A stretch of 64,000 nucleotides of DNA from contig OZ024935.1 of NCBI GenBank assembly GCA_964017235.1, forward strand, positions 3,224,001 to 3,288,000. Direction: 5' to 3'. Each line of letters begins with the position of its first letter. Position 1 is the stretch's first letter. Under the pieces are notes generated by a model. The model was not told where the DNA came from. It searched no databases and saw only the letters and a program-made list of their open reading frames with translations. Made by a program: the position numbers and the translations under genes. This document shows positions 34,888 to 49,800 of this stretch, in pieces. The stretch comes from Sabellastarte sp. h YS-2021 (taxonomy: Eukaryota > Annelida > Polychaeta > Sabellida > Sabellidae).

Positions 34888-37800
34888 GTAGGTATAGGAC
34901 TGGTCGTTGTAGTATGTAGCATATAACGTATAATGTTGTAATCAAAATTACAATTTAATAAGCATTTATATGTGGGAATGGTATTCTACCTGAGCGATAA
35001 AACAAGACATTACCTAATATTTCAAGATCGTAGTGGCTAATGTCACGGACCCGTGAACGGAAATAAATAGGCCTGTGTCACAGAAATGGCAATATTCACG
35101 GATGTAGCAGTAGCATCAACTTATTGATTTCCCAGGGTTTTCTAACAATATTTTGTAAAATGGAAGCTTCAATGAAGATCAAATACCTCAGACTCAAGAA
35201 TTCACGGCAGTAGCATCAACTCATTAATATTCATGATAAGATATGAGGTCACAGATTTCCCAGGTTTTTCTAACAATATTTTGTAAAATGGATGCTTCAA
35301 TGAAGATGGTGGTGGACCAGTTCACGCCCGTGTACCCATTCACGCCCACCCACCCATTCACGCCCACCCCTAAATTTCTCCAAAACAATCACAGTTACAC
35401 GATAAGTTACGAATGTATATGATCAATTTGATAATTATCTATGATGTGGTAAAGATCTTTTCTATGGAAAACTGTGAATCTTCAGGAAAATTGAGGGTGG
35501 GCTAGACCGAGTTTCTGTCCGGTTGCCAATTGTTATCGAAGAGCTTCGATCCACGGCATCGTGGATTTAAGATTTGCTATATTTACACGGCATCGTGAGG
35601 TTAATGTCACGCTTAAATACACGGCCCCTATATTCTAACATGACACGGCTCTGTCCACGATTTTGATTGGTCAATCACCATTGTAAAACTGAGAATAAGA
35701 TCAAGACAACCAGTCTACTTTTCGTCTGCAAACGTGATTAATTTAATTAACCAATGAAATCATTTGTTACTGAAACCTCACCAGAGAATAGGATAGGTTT
35801 CTAGCCATATTTTACAAACAGAAGATCAAGACAACCAGTCTACGCTAGTTGTGTGTTTTCCGTAAACATGACACGGCTGTGTCCGCGAATCTGATTGGCT
35901 AAGACACCACAAATTCCTTGATATAACCCTGCATAACCTCATGGGTTCTATTTTATCACTCACAATGCTGCTCCGCAAAAAGAAAACTTGAAGTTGGATT
36001 TTATAACTTCAAAACTAATTTTTGTACGATTCTTAAAATTTTAAACTTAAATGTCAGACTTAAATGTTAAACTTAAGTCTCCCTATATTGGGGCCGTGTA
36101 TTTAAGTATGACATTAAGCTCACGATGCCGTGTAAATATAATAAATTTTAAATCCACAATGCCGTGGATCGAAGCTCTTCGAATTGTTATTGATATGCTG
36201 ATGGACACAATCGCGAGGGACAGAGCTCACATGTACTTGTTTTCTGTGTAAATTTTGAACGGCATATTTCTACACATATTACAACAAGTATAAAGTGTTA
36301 TTTGGTTTCTTTAAGGTCTGTATATGCGCCGTTCACTTATATTTTATGCCAATCAAACTGGCATGTATATATTTCAACCAATTTTCAAAATGTAAACAAA
36401 GTTAACAAACCTTCAACATTACATAGTTATCTACAAAATAAATTCCTGGCTTCCAAAAGCAGTTTAATTTTATGGCATATGTATTGTAAACTGGATACAG
36501 CTATAATAGACACAACAAGGAGTTTTGAAAGTAAATACAATAATTCCCCACAGTTCGAGATTTACACAGAAAACAGGTACATGGGAACTCTGTCCCTCGC
36601 CATTGCATACCCTCAAAAATATCAACAGCAATGCGCGACGGGAAAGAAACTCGGTCTAAGGGTGGGTGTGAATAGGTACACGGGCGTGAAGTGGTCCACA
36701 ACCACTAAAATACTTCACACTCAAGAATTCATGGCAGTAGCATCAACACATTAATATTCATGAGAAGATATGAGGTCACAGATTTCCCAAGGTTTTCTAA
36801 CAATATTTTGTAAAATGGAAGCTTCAATGAAGATATGACAATAAAATCTGTGACAATAAAATATGGGTCTGTGATACAAGCCTATTAATTTGCATTCACG
36901 GATCCGTGACATAAGCCTCATCGTTTCAAGATATTTCAGCTCTGATGGGTCAGGTGTACACACTTCATAGGGTTTCACTAGTCTTGGAAATTAAGATATA
37001 CTTCAACGAATAGGATATTTTCTTTGTTGCATTAAGGAAAACTAGATGTGGTTACCTTAGCTCTGTTTGAAAAAAAAAGCTTTGTCCAATTGAATTCAAA
37101 CTTGACAGGTAGATAATCACTGTAATAGCTAAGTTGCTTTTGAACTTAGTGTAATTCCATCCGTTCGTTTGTCCATTTGTAGCATAGATACAATTATAGA
37201 TTACAAGTTTTACATTTCTTAGCACGTCTAACACATTTTTTTTTAAATATTTTTTTATTATTTCAGAAATCAACATGTTTTATATAGTAAAGAAAAAGAG
37301 GAGTGTGTAATGTAATACACTAAATACAGAATATTCTCTGATACACAAATATAGTAGCCAATCAAATGTAAGATCAAACAAATCTCCATTCAAAATTACT
37401 GGATTCACACAAGGCAGCGATACTGAAAAAGGAATGTTATAGGGCCAAAACAAAAGTGAATATTTTAACTTGTGTAAAGTTTTAGATTCACCCCAACTGG
37501 TGTCATAAGTAACATTATAAGCCATTGATTAGTTCTTTCCAAAACACCCATTTTTTAAAAAAAATAATTGTTCTTGACCATTTATATTTGGAAGAGACTC
37601 TTGTTCTTCAAATTTTTCTTTGCTATTTGTTGTAGTCTGAAAATATTAATTCTCTCTTTATTTCTAACACAAGAGAATATATACTGCCTAGCTATCATGA
37701 GGATAAAATTTAATGGCCAAAAGTGCTCATTCTGCACATGATATCCTAAAAGTTTTGTAGCAGTATCCAGCTCAAATTTCACTGACAATTTATTTTCAAT

Positions 37801-40800
37801 CCAACTTAGGATGTTTATCCACAATCCTTTTATGTTTGAACACTCGGTGAATATTAGAACAGTTGTCTCACTTTCACTTCCACATAAGCCACACAAATTT
37901 GAGTCAGCAATTTTGATCTTGTAAAGATAGCTTCTAGTTCCCAGTATTCTAAATAGTACTCTGTATTGAAGCCATATAAGTGAATTTTCTTTTATATTCC
38001 AAAAACAAACTTTGTAGTAGATATTCCAATTATCATTATCAATAAGGTCTTTTAATAAGGAATTCCACTTCAATTCGTGACTGGGGAATTCTCTGTGATG
38101 TTCAACATGTATTAAACTCCTATAAAATGAATTACTTTTGGTTTTTGTTCCAAATAAAATATTTGCATGAAAAGGAAGGTATGGCCTAACTTGCAATAAT
38201 TTGCATGGCAAAGTACAATTTTTATATTTCTTTATGAAAGCTGATACATTTGATCTGACAAACGTCTAACACATTTACTTTAACTGGGTGACCAAACATT
38301 TCTTACCTTGTTTCTAAATTACAGCATTCGCTAACCTTATTGCTGCCTGCGCAACCCGCCTTGTGAGGCTTCTCGGATCCTCTTGTCAATGTTGTTTTTA
38401 CCATTTCTCTGAAGGTTTGAAAACGTTCTTTTATCATAAAAGCTGTGTAAACTAGCATACATTTTATACACATGGTATTAGGGGTGTTGCAGTAGTTCCG
38501 GTATTGTCGGTTCGGTAAGTGAATTATTGTAAACTGTCATAAAGTTCAGCTACCGGTTTTATGCTTACACTTCAATTTAAAGTAACTTTAATGACCTTAC
38601 ATACAAAATAAATGTCATAATCCACTTTTATTTGCAGAGATGATTGTTTTGTTTTTTTGAGATGAAAAGATTCAGTTCAATACTCAAGTTAAGAAAAGTG
38701 AACCAGGTCTTTGAAATCAACTAAAAATAGATGTAAAATCTACTACAAAATCAAATTATTCTTTAAATATATTTTATATATTTTTCTAATATAAGGTGTT
38801 TCTGTTTTCAGTTTTTATATTTTAAAAATTTGCAAACTTTAAATTTGTGTGTGACAATGTTTTTATGAAACAGCATTTTAATATAACATATTTCAAAGAC
38901 TTAATGTTTTGCAGTATGGAAAACTATTTGGTTCCCATGTTTTGTTAAATAAGAGATGGTTAACCGGTAACCGACCGGGAAGTACAAGACATGAAACTGG
39001 AAGGAAAAAATCGCTACCGCAACTTGCAGGCACAATATCTTCTCCACAAAGGGAAACTCAGTGCACTAGTTAAACAAGTTCATTATCATAGGGAGAGTTG
39101 AGGGGCATTCAGGATCAGTAATCCAGAATTGTGGGTGTGACCAGGAAGGAAGAACATTAAGTTGGGAAACTAGAGTTGAAGAGGTGGGTTTTGAGGTGTT
39201 TCCTAAAAGATGCAACAGAGGGACTGTTTCTTACATGAAAGGGGAAAGAGTTCCAAAGGACTGGGGCATAGTGACTGAAGGAATTAGGAAAGTGATTGAT
39301 TTGTGAACTCTGCGGTCGAAAGTGGGGGTGTGAAGGAACTTGAGTTTGGGGGTACTTTGCCTGGTATTTCTGGAAGAGGAGTAGGGATGGATTAATTCTC
39401 TTAGGTAAACTGGTTGACCTTGGTTGAGAATTTTGTATGTAATAAGGCCAATTTTAAATTGTACCCTGTACCTGGTAGCCAATAGAGTGATACGATTTGA
39501 AACATATTGATGTCTCAAGGTCATCTTGCTGTTGCTGAACTGGGGCATAGTAACTGAAGGAATTAGAGAAGTGTGCGATTGATTTGTGATTTCTACGGTC
39601 AAAAGTGGGGGTTTAAAGGAACTTGAGTTTGAACTTTCTAGTTCCATGTTGGGTTGTGCTACGAATCTATATGCAAGTGAAGTCGAGCTGAGGTAATAAT
39701 GTTTGTGAAAACAAAAGTAATACAATACTAGTAATGGTATTGTTTATCGATATTGAAATATTTATCAATTCATGCCAAGTATACTGATATCGATAATGCA
39801 GGGTAAAATATCAATATTGGAACATAGGATTTAACAGATGAAATTAAGCTGTTTTCTATTCAAATAAAGTACAAAATTTAAAGAATATATTAGTTATTAT
39901 ATCATTTTTGTCAACTTTCACTTACCGCTAAAGCGGAAATGCCATATTTGTTTACGTTTCGGGAAAGGACTAAAACTTGCGAGAAAGTTAGGAAGGTCTC
40001 TCTCCAAAAACATCTATGACCCGATATTTCAATATCGATCGATACACAAAGCAAAAATATAGTTTGATATCGATATAGATATTATTATTTGATACCAACA
40101 TTGTACAATACATTACCTGATATTTATACTTAATAAAGGCAACCAGATGCTGTGTTAAGGGGAACCCAAGGAATTGAGGATCTAATATAGTTTGAAGGCG
40201 GTAAACCGGAAACCTATTTGCCGACCAAAAGACACCGATCTGGTTACGTTTCGTTTTCCTTTGATCAAAACCAGTTTTGTCACATATTCATTATATTAAC
40301 ACAAGTTTACCAAAATATTCAACCACAACAAATATTTTACAGTATTTTGTAATATTTTATCTATATATTAGATGTTTTTTTCCTCAAAAGTCTTCAAAAA
40401 GCAAATTGTGGTTCATTATTTATATACAACTTATAGCTCATGTACACTTTCAAAAACTTTTCTCTTGATGTTTACTAAATCAAACACACCCCGTTTTTCG
40501 CCGAGTTTCCACTTTCGGTAACCGGTTTTAAAATTCGCATTCAACCTCAACACTAATATCACTGAATAAGAAATGCTTAGCTGACCTGAGGTGCAGCCCT
40601 TCGCAAAAATGACTGAGTGTCTCTGGTGAATCCATGCACCCAGTATACATACTTCAAGTCTCAACCTCTGTATCTGTTATGTCCGAGCTACATCATCTAA
40701 AATTACTGACATGTCTGAACCCAAAACAATCCACACTCAACAAATCCCACACACATTTAACATGTAGTATACAAATCTATTCATGGAATCTTGTAGGGGT

Positions 40801-43800
40801 TTTCTTACAGTACTTAAACGAAAAAAAAATGTTTGAAGAGCAAATACTTCAAAATCACAAACGGAACTCAATGGTATTCATACATGAATCAAAGACTCCT
40901 TCCCTGGGAACATTTTGAGAAAAACTGCCTCTCCCCAAAAGATGTTGTTCGAAATCTGGGTGTACTGTTTGATTCTAAAGTCAGTTTCACCAATTGTGTA
41001 AATTCTGTCATTAAATCTAGCTTGGCCAACCTTCGAGATTTGCATCATATCTGACGCTCTCTCTCATATGACATTTCAATTATGGTAGCAAACGCATTGG
41101 TTAGTAGTCATCTGGATTATTGCAATTCTCTGTTTTGCGGTTTGTCCAAGAATATCAGAAGGCTTCAAAATATCCAAAATTGTTTGGCATGCTTTGTCTC
41201 TGGTGCGTCTAGATTTTCTCATGTCTCTCCAAGTTTAAAGTCTCTTTACTGGCTTCCTGTTAAACAATGAATCATTTTCACAACCCTGTTACTCATATAC
41301 AAGTTCCTTACCACTGGAAAGCCAAAATTCTTTGCCCCATATTTGTTTTTATGTACATCTGCTGTTAAGACAAGATGTAGTAATCCAGAAAAGATGTTCC
41401 TTAAAGTCCCCTTCTATAGTTCCTCAGTTCATAAATCTAAAGTTCATTTCAACAAGTCCTGATATGATGCTCCAAAACTCTGGAATGATTTGCCACTGGA
41501 AATTCGAACTGCTCCAACACTATCATGTTTCAAAACACGACTTAAAACCTATCTGTTTCAGAAGTCTTTTCCTCCTTAGTTTTTCTAGCTACTGAACACC
41601 GATGATCCCCTGGTGACGACCCTGTTATGGTTTACGACTTATGATTTATGCATTATGATTTGGATGGTGTGCTTTAGCATCCGCAAGTTTCGGAGATTAA
41701 GCACATGGATACCCGATATACATGCATAGAAACCTATTTTATTTTGAAATATTGCTAGGAAACCACATGGAATTGGATGACCTCATATTTTCTCATTTGC
41801 ATATTTTATTTTAAACTATTGCTAGGAAACCATGAGGTTATGGAATCCAGTTAGGTTTCCCAACAATATGTTACATGAATTTTGTGTGCGAGTTGTCACA
41901 GTTGTGTGGTCGAGTTGTTCTGTGCAAGCAGTTTTGGTCGCAATTTGCACACACACCCATCATCTATTGTGTCAAAGCAAGTACGTGTGAAAGGAATATT
42001 TGGACTAGATTTGCAGTGGGTGATATTAGTATCTGTTGTTGTTTTTTTCGTTTTTCATATTTAACGATTTGTCTTAAAATATCATCCTAAATATATGCAA
42101 ACCTGCCAAACCATTTTCTACAATTTGTGGTATCGTATTTAGCTGAAAAAAGCAAGAGTATATGAGCAATGCTGTTGAACTGCGGATGGATAGGTGTTTA
42201 ACGTACCATGTAGAACCCAGTTATGATAAATGAGCATTATAAGGTACTGTTTTATGATGTCAAATGAAGGCACTATTTTATGATTTTATAATTTTTTATA
42301 ATTTGGACCATGTGCGTGTGTGTTTGTGCATGAGTGTGTCACGTAGTTTTCTCTGAACTACTAAAGTTACACACTTTTGGTAAATTACTTGTCCTAATCG
42401 TGAATTTTTACGCCCTTCAATATTTTTTGTGTTTTGTGAACTTTGGCCTACTTTTGAGTAATAGAACTTTTACATAATATAATTATATGACTTATAACTC
42501 TCAAACTATTGCATTTAGAGTATTTTGATCAAATATGTTGTCAGGTACTCCACAGCTACAATATGGTCAGTAGTTACTAGTTTGGAAGTGCATCTCCATA
42601 GCTAAGTGAGTAACAGCTACTTTGTCAATTTTTAATGGTAACCATAATGGGTATGTGGCTTGTATCTTCAAAATTATTGCTGCTACACGATTTGTCTCAA
42701 ATATGTTCATCTACTTTTTGTGAACTGTAACATATTGAAGTTTTACACTTGTTGCTCAATGTACAAGTGAGTAATGGCTACTTTATTGCTACTTTTAGTG
42801 AAAATGTGAAAAATCACAAATATCTTGAAAACCGTAAGAGATAGAGCGATTTTGAGCAAATATTTGACCCATAGGGTAGTCCAAGTGTATCCTGTGCAAA
42901 GGGGAAAAATTTCAATTTTCGCCAGTTTTGGTGACCATCTTGGATTTTCGGAGAAAATGAAAAAAATTGTAAATATCTCAGAAACTGAAAGAGATAGAGC
43001 GGTTTTGAGCGAATTATTAATCCATAGGGTGGTACAATAGTATTCTGTACAAAAAGGAAAAATTTCAATTTTCGTCACTTTCGGCGGTCATCCTGACTTT
43101 TAGCGGAAAGTAAAACATTGGAAATATCTGGGAAGCCATAACAGATAGAGCGATTTCAAGGGTATTTTTGACCCATAGGGTACTACAAGAGTATCCTCTG
43201 CAAAGGGGAAGAATTTCAATTTTCACCACTTTTGGCAGCCATTATGGATTGTAGCAAAAAAAATAAAAAAATTGCAAATATCTTGGAAACTGTAAGAGAT
43301 AGAGCGATTTTGAGTGAATTTTTGATCCGTAGGGTAGTAGAAGAGTATCCTGTCCAACAGAGAAAAATTTCAATTTTCACAACTTCTGGCGGCAATCTTG
43401 GATTTTAGCTGAAAACAAAAAACTGTAAATATCTTGGAAACCGTAACAGGCACTTTTACTCAGTATCATGGATGGGCATTACACATGTGTTTTCCTGCAT
43501 GCTATCCACTAATTTCTCTATTCATCCAGCTACTTTTTTTATAGGGCTTCATATTTCTAGTATACATTTTCCTTTCTTTTGGATTTTTTTTTGCGCACAG
43601 TATTTCTTCCCATTTGATTGCTGATAAACTGAATAGCTCAAATGATTAGTTGACTATAGTTTTTCGCATCCTCCTTCAGCTTTAATAGTGGGTAGAATTA
43701 AGCTGCAAGAACCACCAACCTCACCAATTTAATGGCACTGTTGTTAAGTTATAGTTACATAAAGTGAGTGGCGTTAAGTTCACATGTGACATGTTTTGGT

Positions 43801-46800
43801 AAGTCAAGGGTTTTGTATGAATTATGAGTGAAGTTACACTTGACATTTCTCATTGTCTTGATTAACGGACAATATGTGCACTTGCCTAATCTAGTGCCAA
43901 TTGGGTTATGGGGTACTTTTGATTCCATTTGTAATGGGGGGTATATGGTGGTTGCATTTGTAAGTAAGTCCCATAGGTTTGGGAGTCACCTTAATCCAAT
44001 AATTGGTTTCTCAGTAAAGATTGGTGAACAGTCTGGACTACTTGTTATAATGTTCCAGTTTCTGTGGATAAATCTGTTTGATGTTGGGGTTAGAAGGATT
44101 GTAATTTGTAACCATAGCAATGTCATATATCTGATTACCACAAATATATATCTAAGTGCCACAAATATTATGTGGGTGAAACGTCACAAGCCCTTAGAAA
44201 AAGAATATATGAATACAAGTCAGCTGTTCAAAAAAATGGGCAAATCACACCAGTATCACGACACAGTTGACACTTCAAAAGTGATGGACATAACCACAAA
44301 CACATGCAGTTCAGTGTGTTAGAGTGGTACACACCAAAATTTGAAATCTCTAACACTTCCAAACAAAGGCGCACTGAGTTGTGTTGGATCTTCAAATTGC
44401 ACTCTCTAGCCCCCATTGGCATCAACCAATTTGTGTGAATCTTCATGGTTATTATCCAGATTACTAAAGCACTCAGTAAATTTAAATAAATCTACCCCTC
44501 CTTCTTCTTAGGCTTAAAGAATAACACAATAAGTTGAATAAATAAATAAATTATAAATACACTGTTATTATAATTTAAAAAGGCTTATTTTATCAAGAAT
44601 AAAGTCCAAATTAATATAATCAGAGGATGAGATATTCAAACATAAATAAATAATTAAAAAAATAATAATTTTTTTTAAAAAATAGTCCAATATTAAAATT
44701 AATGAATAATTGCAACTCCACTTAAAATTCTTAATTATAACGAAACCACAGCAATTATGTTATAAATAATAAATTATTATTAATAAATAATTTAATTACT
44801 TAAAATTTAAAAACATATTTTTTAATAAAATAGTCCAATATTAAAAATAACTAATAATTGTGACTTTAAGTAAGATTCTTAATCATGACAAAATCACAGC
44901 AATTACGTCATCACAATCTGATGACAATACAATACTATAACATCACCAAACAGTTACTAGGTCAATTTGTATTTTAGTGCAGTGAAAACAAAGTCTTGTG
45001 AAGTGGATAGTGTTAAATATCACTGGCCAATGCAATTATACATACAAAAATAAGTCAAGCTTACTAAGGCACATCCATAGTGTGCACAACAACCGCAGAT
45101 ACATCTGCAACATCTGCCAAAAAGAGTACATTAGGAATGTGGATTATATAAAACACATCACCAGATTCCACCAAACACTAATAGTGAAGCAGGATAAGAG
45201 CAATATAACTTTTGCCCAATCAACTGCTGATAAACAAACCCCAGAACAACCAAAAGTACATAAACACTCCTAGGAAAAACCCACAGCCACTCTAACATGA
45301 GAAATGACTGGCACCAAATTCTTACCAAAGGCTTAGAGGTAAGCAGCAATGAGGACAGCACACCAAGCCCATCTAGTAGTAATGCCACTCCTATGATTAA
45401 ACCCAAGGTATCCAATTATCCATAGGCTCAAATACAGAAAACCATAAAAATCCAGAAAGTACTACAGGTACAAATACATCACCCTTATGGTTACTTGACC
45501 TTAGACCCTAATAATAAACAACTCATTACAACTCACAATGTACCACAGGAGGTTAAAACAATACTGAAAGTTGTACCAAAATCAAGCACTCCAATAGAGT
45601 GTGTCCCATTGACCTGCAAAAAGACCAGTACCACTCACACTGAACATAGCCAATGTGGAAATTGTAGTTATGAGGAGCACCTCCTCCTACAATAACAAAG
45701 TTTCATCAGAAAAGATGCCATTCAGATTTTACAAAAGGGGTATAATGAACCTACCACTTCCAGAGAAGAAAGACATTATATGCCACTACCAAGCACCACA
45801 GCACACCAAAAAAATGGAGCATGAAATTCCAAAAAACAGATGGAACCAATAATCTCCCATGAATTCACCAGAACCAAGAATTCACCAATCATCACTAAAC
45901 CAGAGATTAAAATAACAAGCAACACAAATGAACAAAAACACAGTGGTGTAAGGACATCAACCCTCACAATTGATAATGCCACATATGATACTATATGTTC
46001 AAGGAAGAAGACCAGACCCTGTCTTGTTACTTCCCCCAGGAAAATTGTATATACAAACTAACTAATTTAACTTCCAACCATAATCATCATATTTAATCAT
46101 CCACACAATTAATGAATAAATTATTTATGATAAATAAATTTATTATAATGAAATGTGAATAAACTCAAATAAAGTTTAAATGTCTCTTAATATGAATCAT
46201 AACAAAAAATAACAAGATGCACTCAGAGAGAGCAAAACGCTCGACTCTTAGTGACCAGTCTCTCAAGTGATATAAAGTATTGTACGGAAGACAATAAAAT
46301 AAAACCAAACATGTAAATTAATCTTCATAGAAATATCAAGTAAAAAGTTAAAGTCATTAAAAATACATTAAAAATTTGTTTTATCCCTGTCTAGGTCAGA
46401 GAATATATACAATAATCTTTCATTGAATTTGGCACTTAATGGCAGTGGTTCTAGAATGTGTAACTCTCTTAATTATTTATGTCATAAATACTGCCTAGTG
46501 AAGAGTAATTTTACCTCTATTAGACTATACGCTTTTGTAAAGAAAATGAGACAAACATGTAATAGAAGTGTAGATAACACCTCTGTGTTATATGCAAATG
46601 TGGCAAGAGACATGTTATTTTTTATTAATGCAAAGCAATTTAATTTTTTTTCACATAATGAAATTCTAGACATTTTGAAGTTTGTGTGTACCAATTGAAA
46701 TTTAGTTTCTCTGTGTGCTCAGTGTTTTATACCTCATTGCATGTATTAAATACTAAAACTGTATATTGTTTATAAATATACGATTGTATGAATAAATAAA

Positions 46801-49800
46801 TATATAAATTGAAATGGGACCTCTGAAAAATAATGATTTTTTTGTATCCAAAATAAGATTCAGATCTTTCTTTTAGTAACTTCTTCTTTTAAATAAAGAT
46901 CTGTTCATTAGTTCTAGAGTAATGTAAACACACACACACAAAAAAAACAAAAACAAAACAAAGAGACAAACAATTAGCACACAAAAATATAAACTGCTGG
47001 TGGAGGTAAAAATATTGCTTAAAGATCACTTCTTGGTGAAAATCACGCATGGTAATTTTTTGTGATGGACTGTCAAGGTATTGAAAGAAAAAAGAGAAAA
47101 TAAAACAGAAATAATAATTAATTAAAATAATGAATATATCACCTCCCTCTTTATTATGTTTATGTCAATTTCAAGCCATAAAATGAGAAGAAATATTTTT
47201 ACTTAAAGTCAGCAAGTATCACAAGCTAGGTTTGTGACCTCACAATGACAGTTGCATTGTGACATCACTGAGTGATGACATCATCAGAAAGTAAAATATT
47301 GATTTTTGACGTATGTGATGAAGAGAAGCAGTTTCACTGTGAATTCCCTATTAAAAATAAGAAAAACTCTCTCCTGGCTTTAATTTTCAAGCAAATTACA
47401 CCAAATTTGGCAGAATCTGTCTGTGCCCCATGAAATACCTTCCCACCAAATTTGAGATTGATTGATGTTGTAGTTTTTGAGTTATAAGGGAAAAACGGTG
47501 CACAGACAGGGAAGCAGATTTCACTGTAAAAGCCCAATTACAAATAAGAAAAACTCTCTCCTGGCTTTAATTTTCACACAAATTACACCAAATTTTCAAG
47601 AATCCGTCTGTACCCCATGAAATATCTGCCCACCAAATTTGAGCTTGATTGGTGTTATAGTTTTTGAGTTATAAGGGCGAAACGGTGCACAGACAGACAG
47701 ACAGACAGACGGACAGACAGAAACAAACTGATCACAATAACCCTCTCCTATCGTCAAGCGTTAAAAAGGTTGTAATTACATTATGTGAACATCACAATAA
47801 AATTATAATAAATAATAACTACATCCATATCCTTTAAAGAAGCTCAACAAGAGTAAGGTAATGAGTGGCCTATACTCCTCATCATACAGATATGCTAATG
47901 ATATAATAGTTATAACTTATAACACCTAATCTCAACCCTGCAATCTTAGTATACCCTAAAGGCCACTAAATCATTGCACCTATAAGTCCTCACCTGAAAA
48001 CCTCTTCAGCCTGTACCAGAACAGGTATACAGGCTCAGAACCAGCTGTGAACTGGTTCAGAACTGGTCTGAACCAGGGGTTCCCCCCCCCAGAATCCCAA
48101 AAACTACTTCAGGGACCATGGACTCTGATATCTCATAGCCTCTGATGAGACTGACCAATATACTATTCAGTCGAAATGTAATTTACACAGTGTGGATTGT
48201 ATCAGGCAAATAAACACTTTATTCATTGCCCAGTTTGTCTATAAGCAGGAAGCAGAATTATTTTACTTTTCAACCTTGTTTATGGTAAATTTTGATAATT
48301 ACTTCTCCTGTGAACAAATATCAAGCAGATCAAATCAGCAGAAAGTTTGTTATTGACAACATTAAGCTTATTTTCAATACATTTTGTAGCGTATACTTTC
48401 ATTGATAGGCTTTTATTATTTTAGATTGTGTGCTATTCCTGTGAAGAGATGTTTTTCTTCCTCAAATGGAGGGTCTGCTGATAGCTCAAATATTGTCAAC
48501 ATCTCATTATCCAAGGTAGGTTCATAAGGTAGGTTTACGCCTTAGAGTCACCTTTGAAAAGGGGAGATTAAGCACTACAAAAGTCCAATTAGAATTCACA
48601 AGAATAATCAAGTGGTTGTCAATGGATTTCAGTTAAAGCTGTGCTAGAAGAGTTCATGGTGTCAGAACTGTTTGTTTAAATTGTAAGAGTTACAATCAAG
48701 TCTGATTAAGGTACTGACAAATGAGTTTGAAGCAGAAATTTAGAATCACCATAAATATCTGCATAACCAAAAATTAACTTGAATGGCTGAAAATTATAAG
48801 CAGTGTATTACTGCAGTATAAATCAGGGTTCCCACATCCTTGAAAATCCCTGAAAAAAGTGCTTCATTTTCAAGGCCTTGAAAGTCCTTGCATTTGGCCA
48901 GAATTGAATAAAATCCTTGAAAAGTCCTTGAATTTGTTATTGCCCAACTTCTGCGTCTGCATCATCTAGTTTTTCGGCTATGGCAGACTCAGCAAAGCAA
49001 GTATAATCTAAGAGAAAATTAAAGTGTACATTGTTCTAACTTCTAGCTATAGAATGTGTAGTCTGAACAAAGTTTATGTTAAAATATTATTAGATGTGTT
49101 AACTAGCATTGTAATGAGTTTATAAAATGGTAAAATCATGTGACAATAAAGAATTTTGTGGGAGGAACAGATGGCTAGAAGGGGAGGTGAAGGAGGCATT
49201 GCCTTAGAATATATCCTTGAGAAATGTTGTTGTTGACCTTGAAAATCCTTGAAAAGACTTTGAATTCAGTTATCAAAAGTCTGGGAACCCAGTAAATCCA
49301 CCAACAGATGCAAGATTTTTTACTTAAAGTGTAGAAATGTATGCAATATATATAACACTGAAGATAAGCTTTATATTTTAAAATTAAATGATTTCAAGCA
49401 ATTTCCTAGCAAATTGTTTAAGTCCACCATTGTTAGGTGAGATTTAATGCGAGACGAGATCTAGACGTGATAAGATCCTTCTGAAATGACCAGTGCTGGT
49501 GTCATACCCTAACAAATCTACTAAAAATGTCGTACATCAAAGTAAGATCTCTTGAAAGCAAACAACCAAAACAACAAGCCAGAAGAGTGATTTTTGTGGG
49601 AGCACATCATACTAAATCTCAGAAATTCTTGACTTTTTAACCCCGGAAAGTCCCCCGGACAATATAAGCTGTGATATTTGAAAATATTACACAGGATAAA
49701 AAACTCTATATTTCTGGGGCTATTTAATGAATTTTTGTCAAATAAAAAGCAACATAAACTACAAATATTTGTCTTTCAAACAGCATAAATATCATGAATA

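Noticed and set aside
36302-36754. 150-codon plus-strand ORF in the fold-back element
   Set aside because: No recognisable motif, and it spans one arm of the inverted repeat; most likely chance.
48177-48189. Short 4-bp stem III reading of the hammerhead (TGTA/TACA)
   Set aside because: It puts a C where the conserved U16.1 must be and leaves stem I unpaired; the 12-bp stem III solves both.
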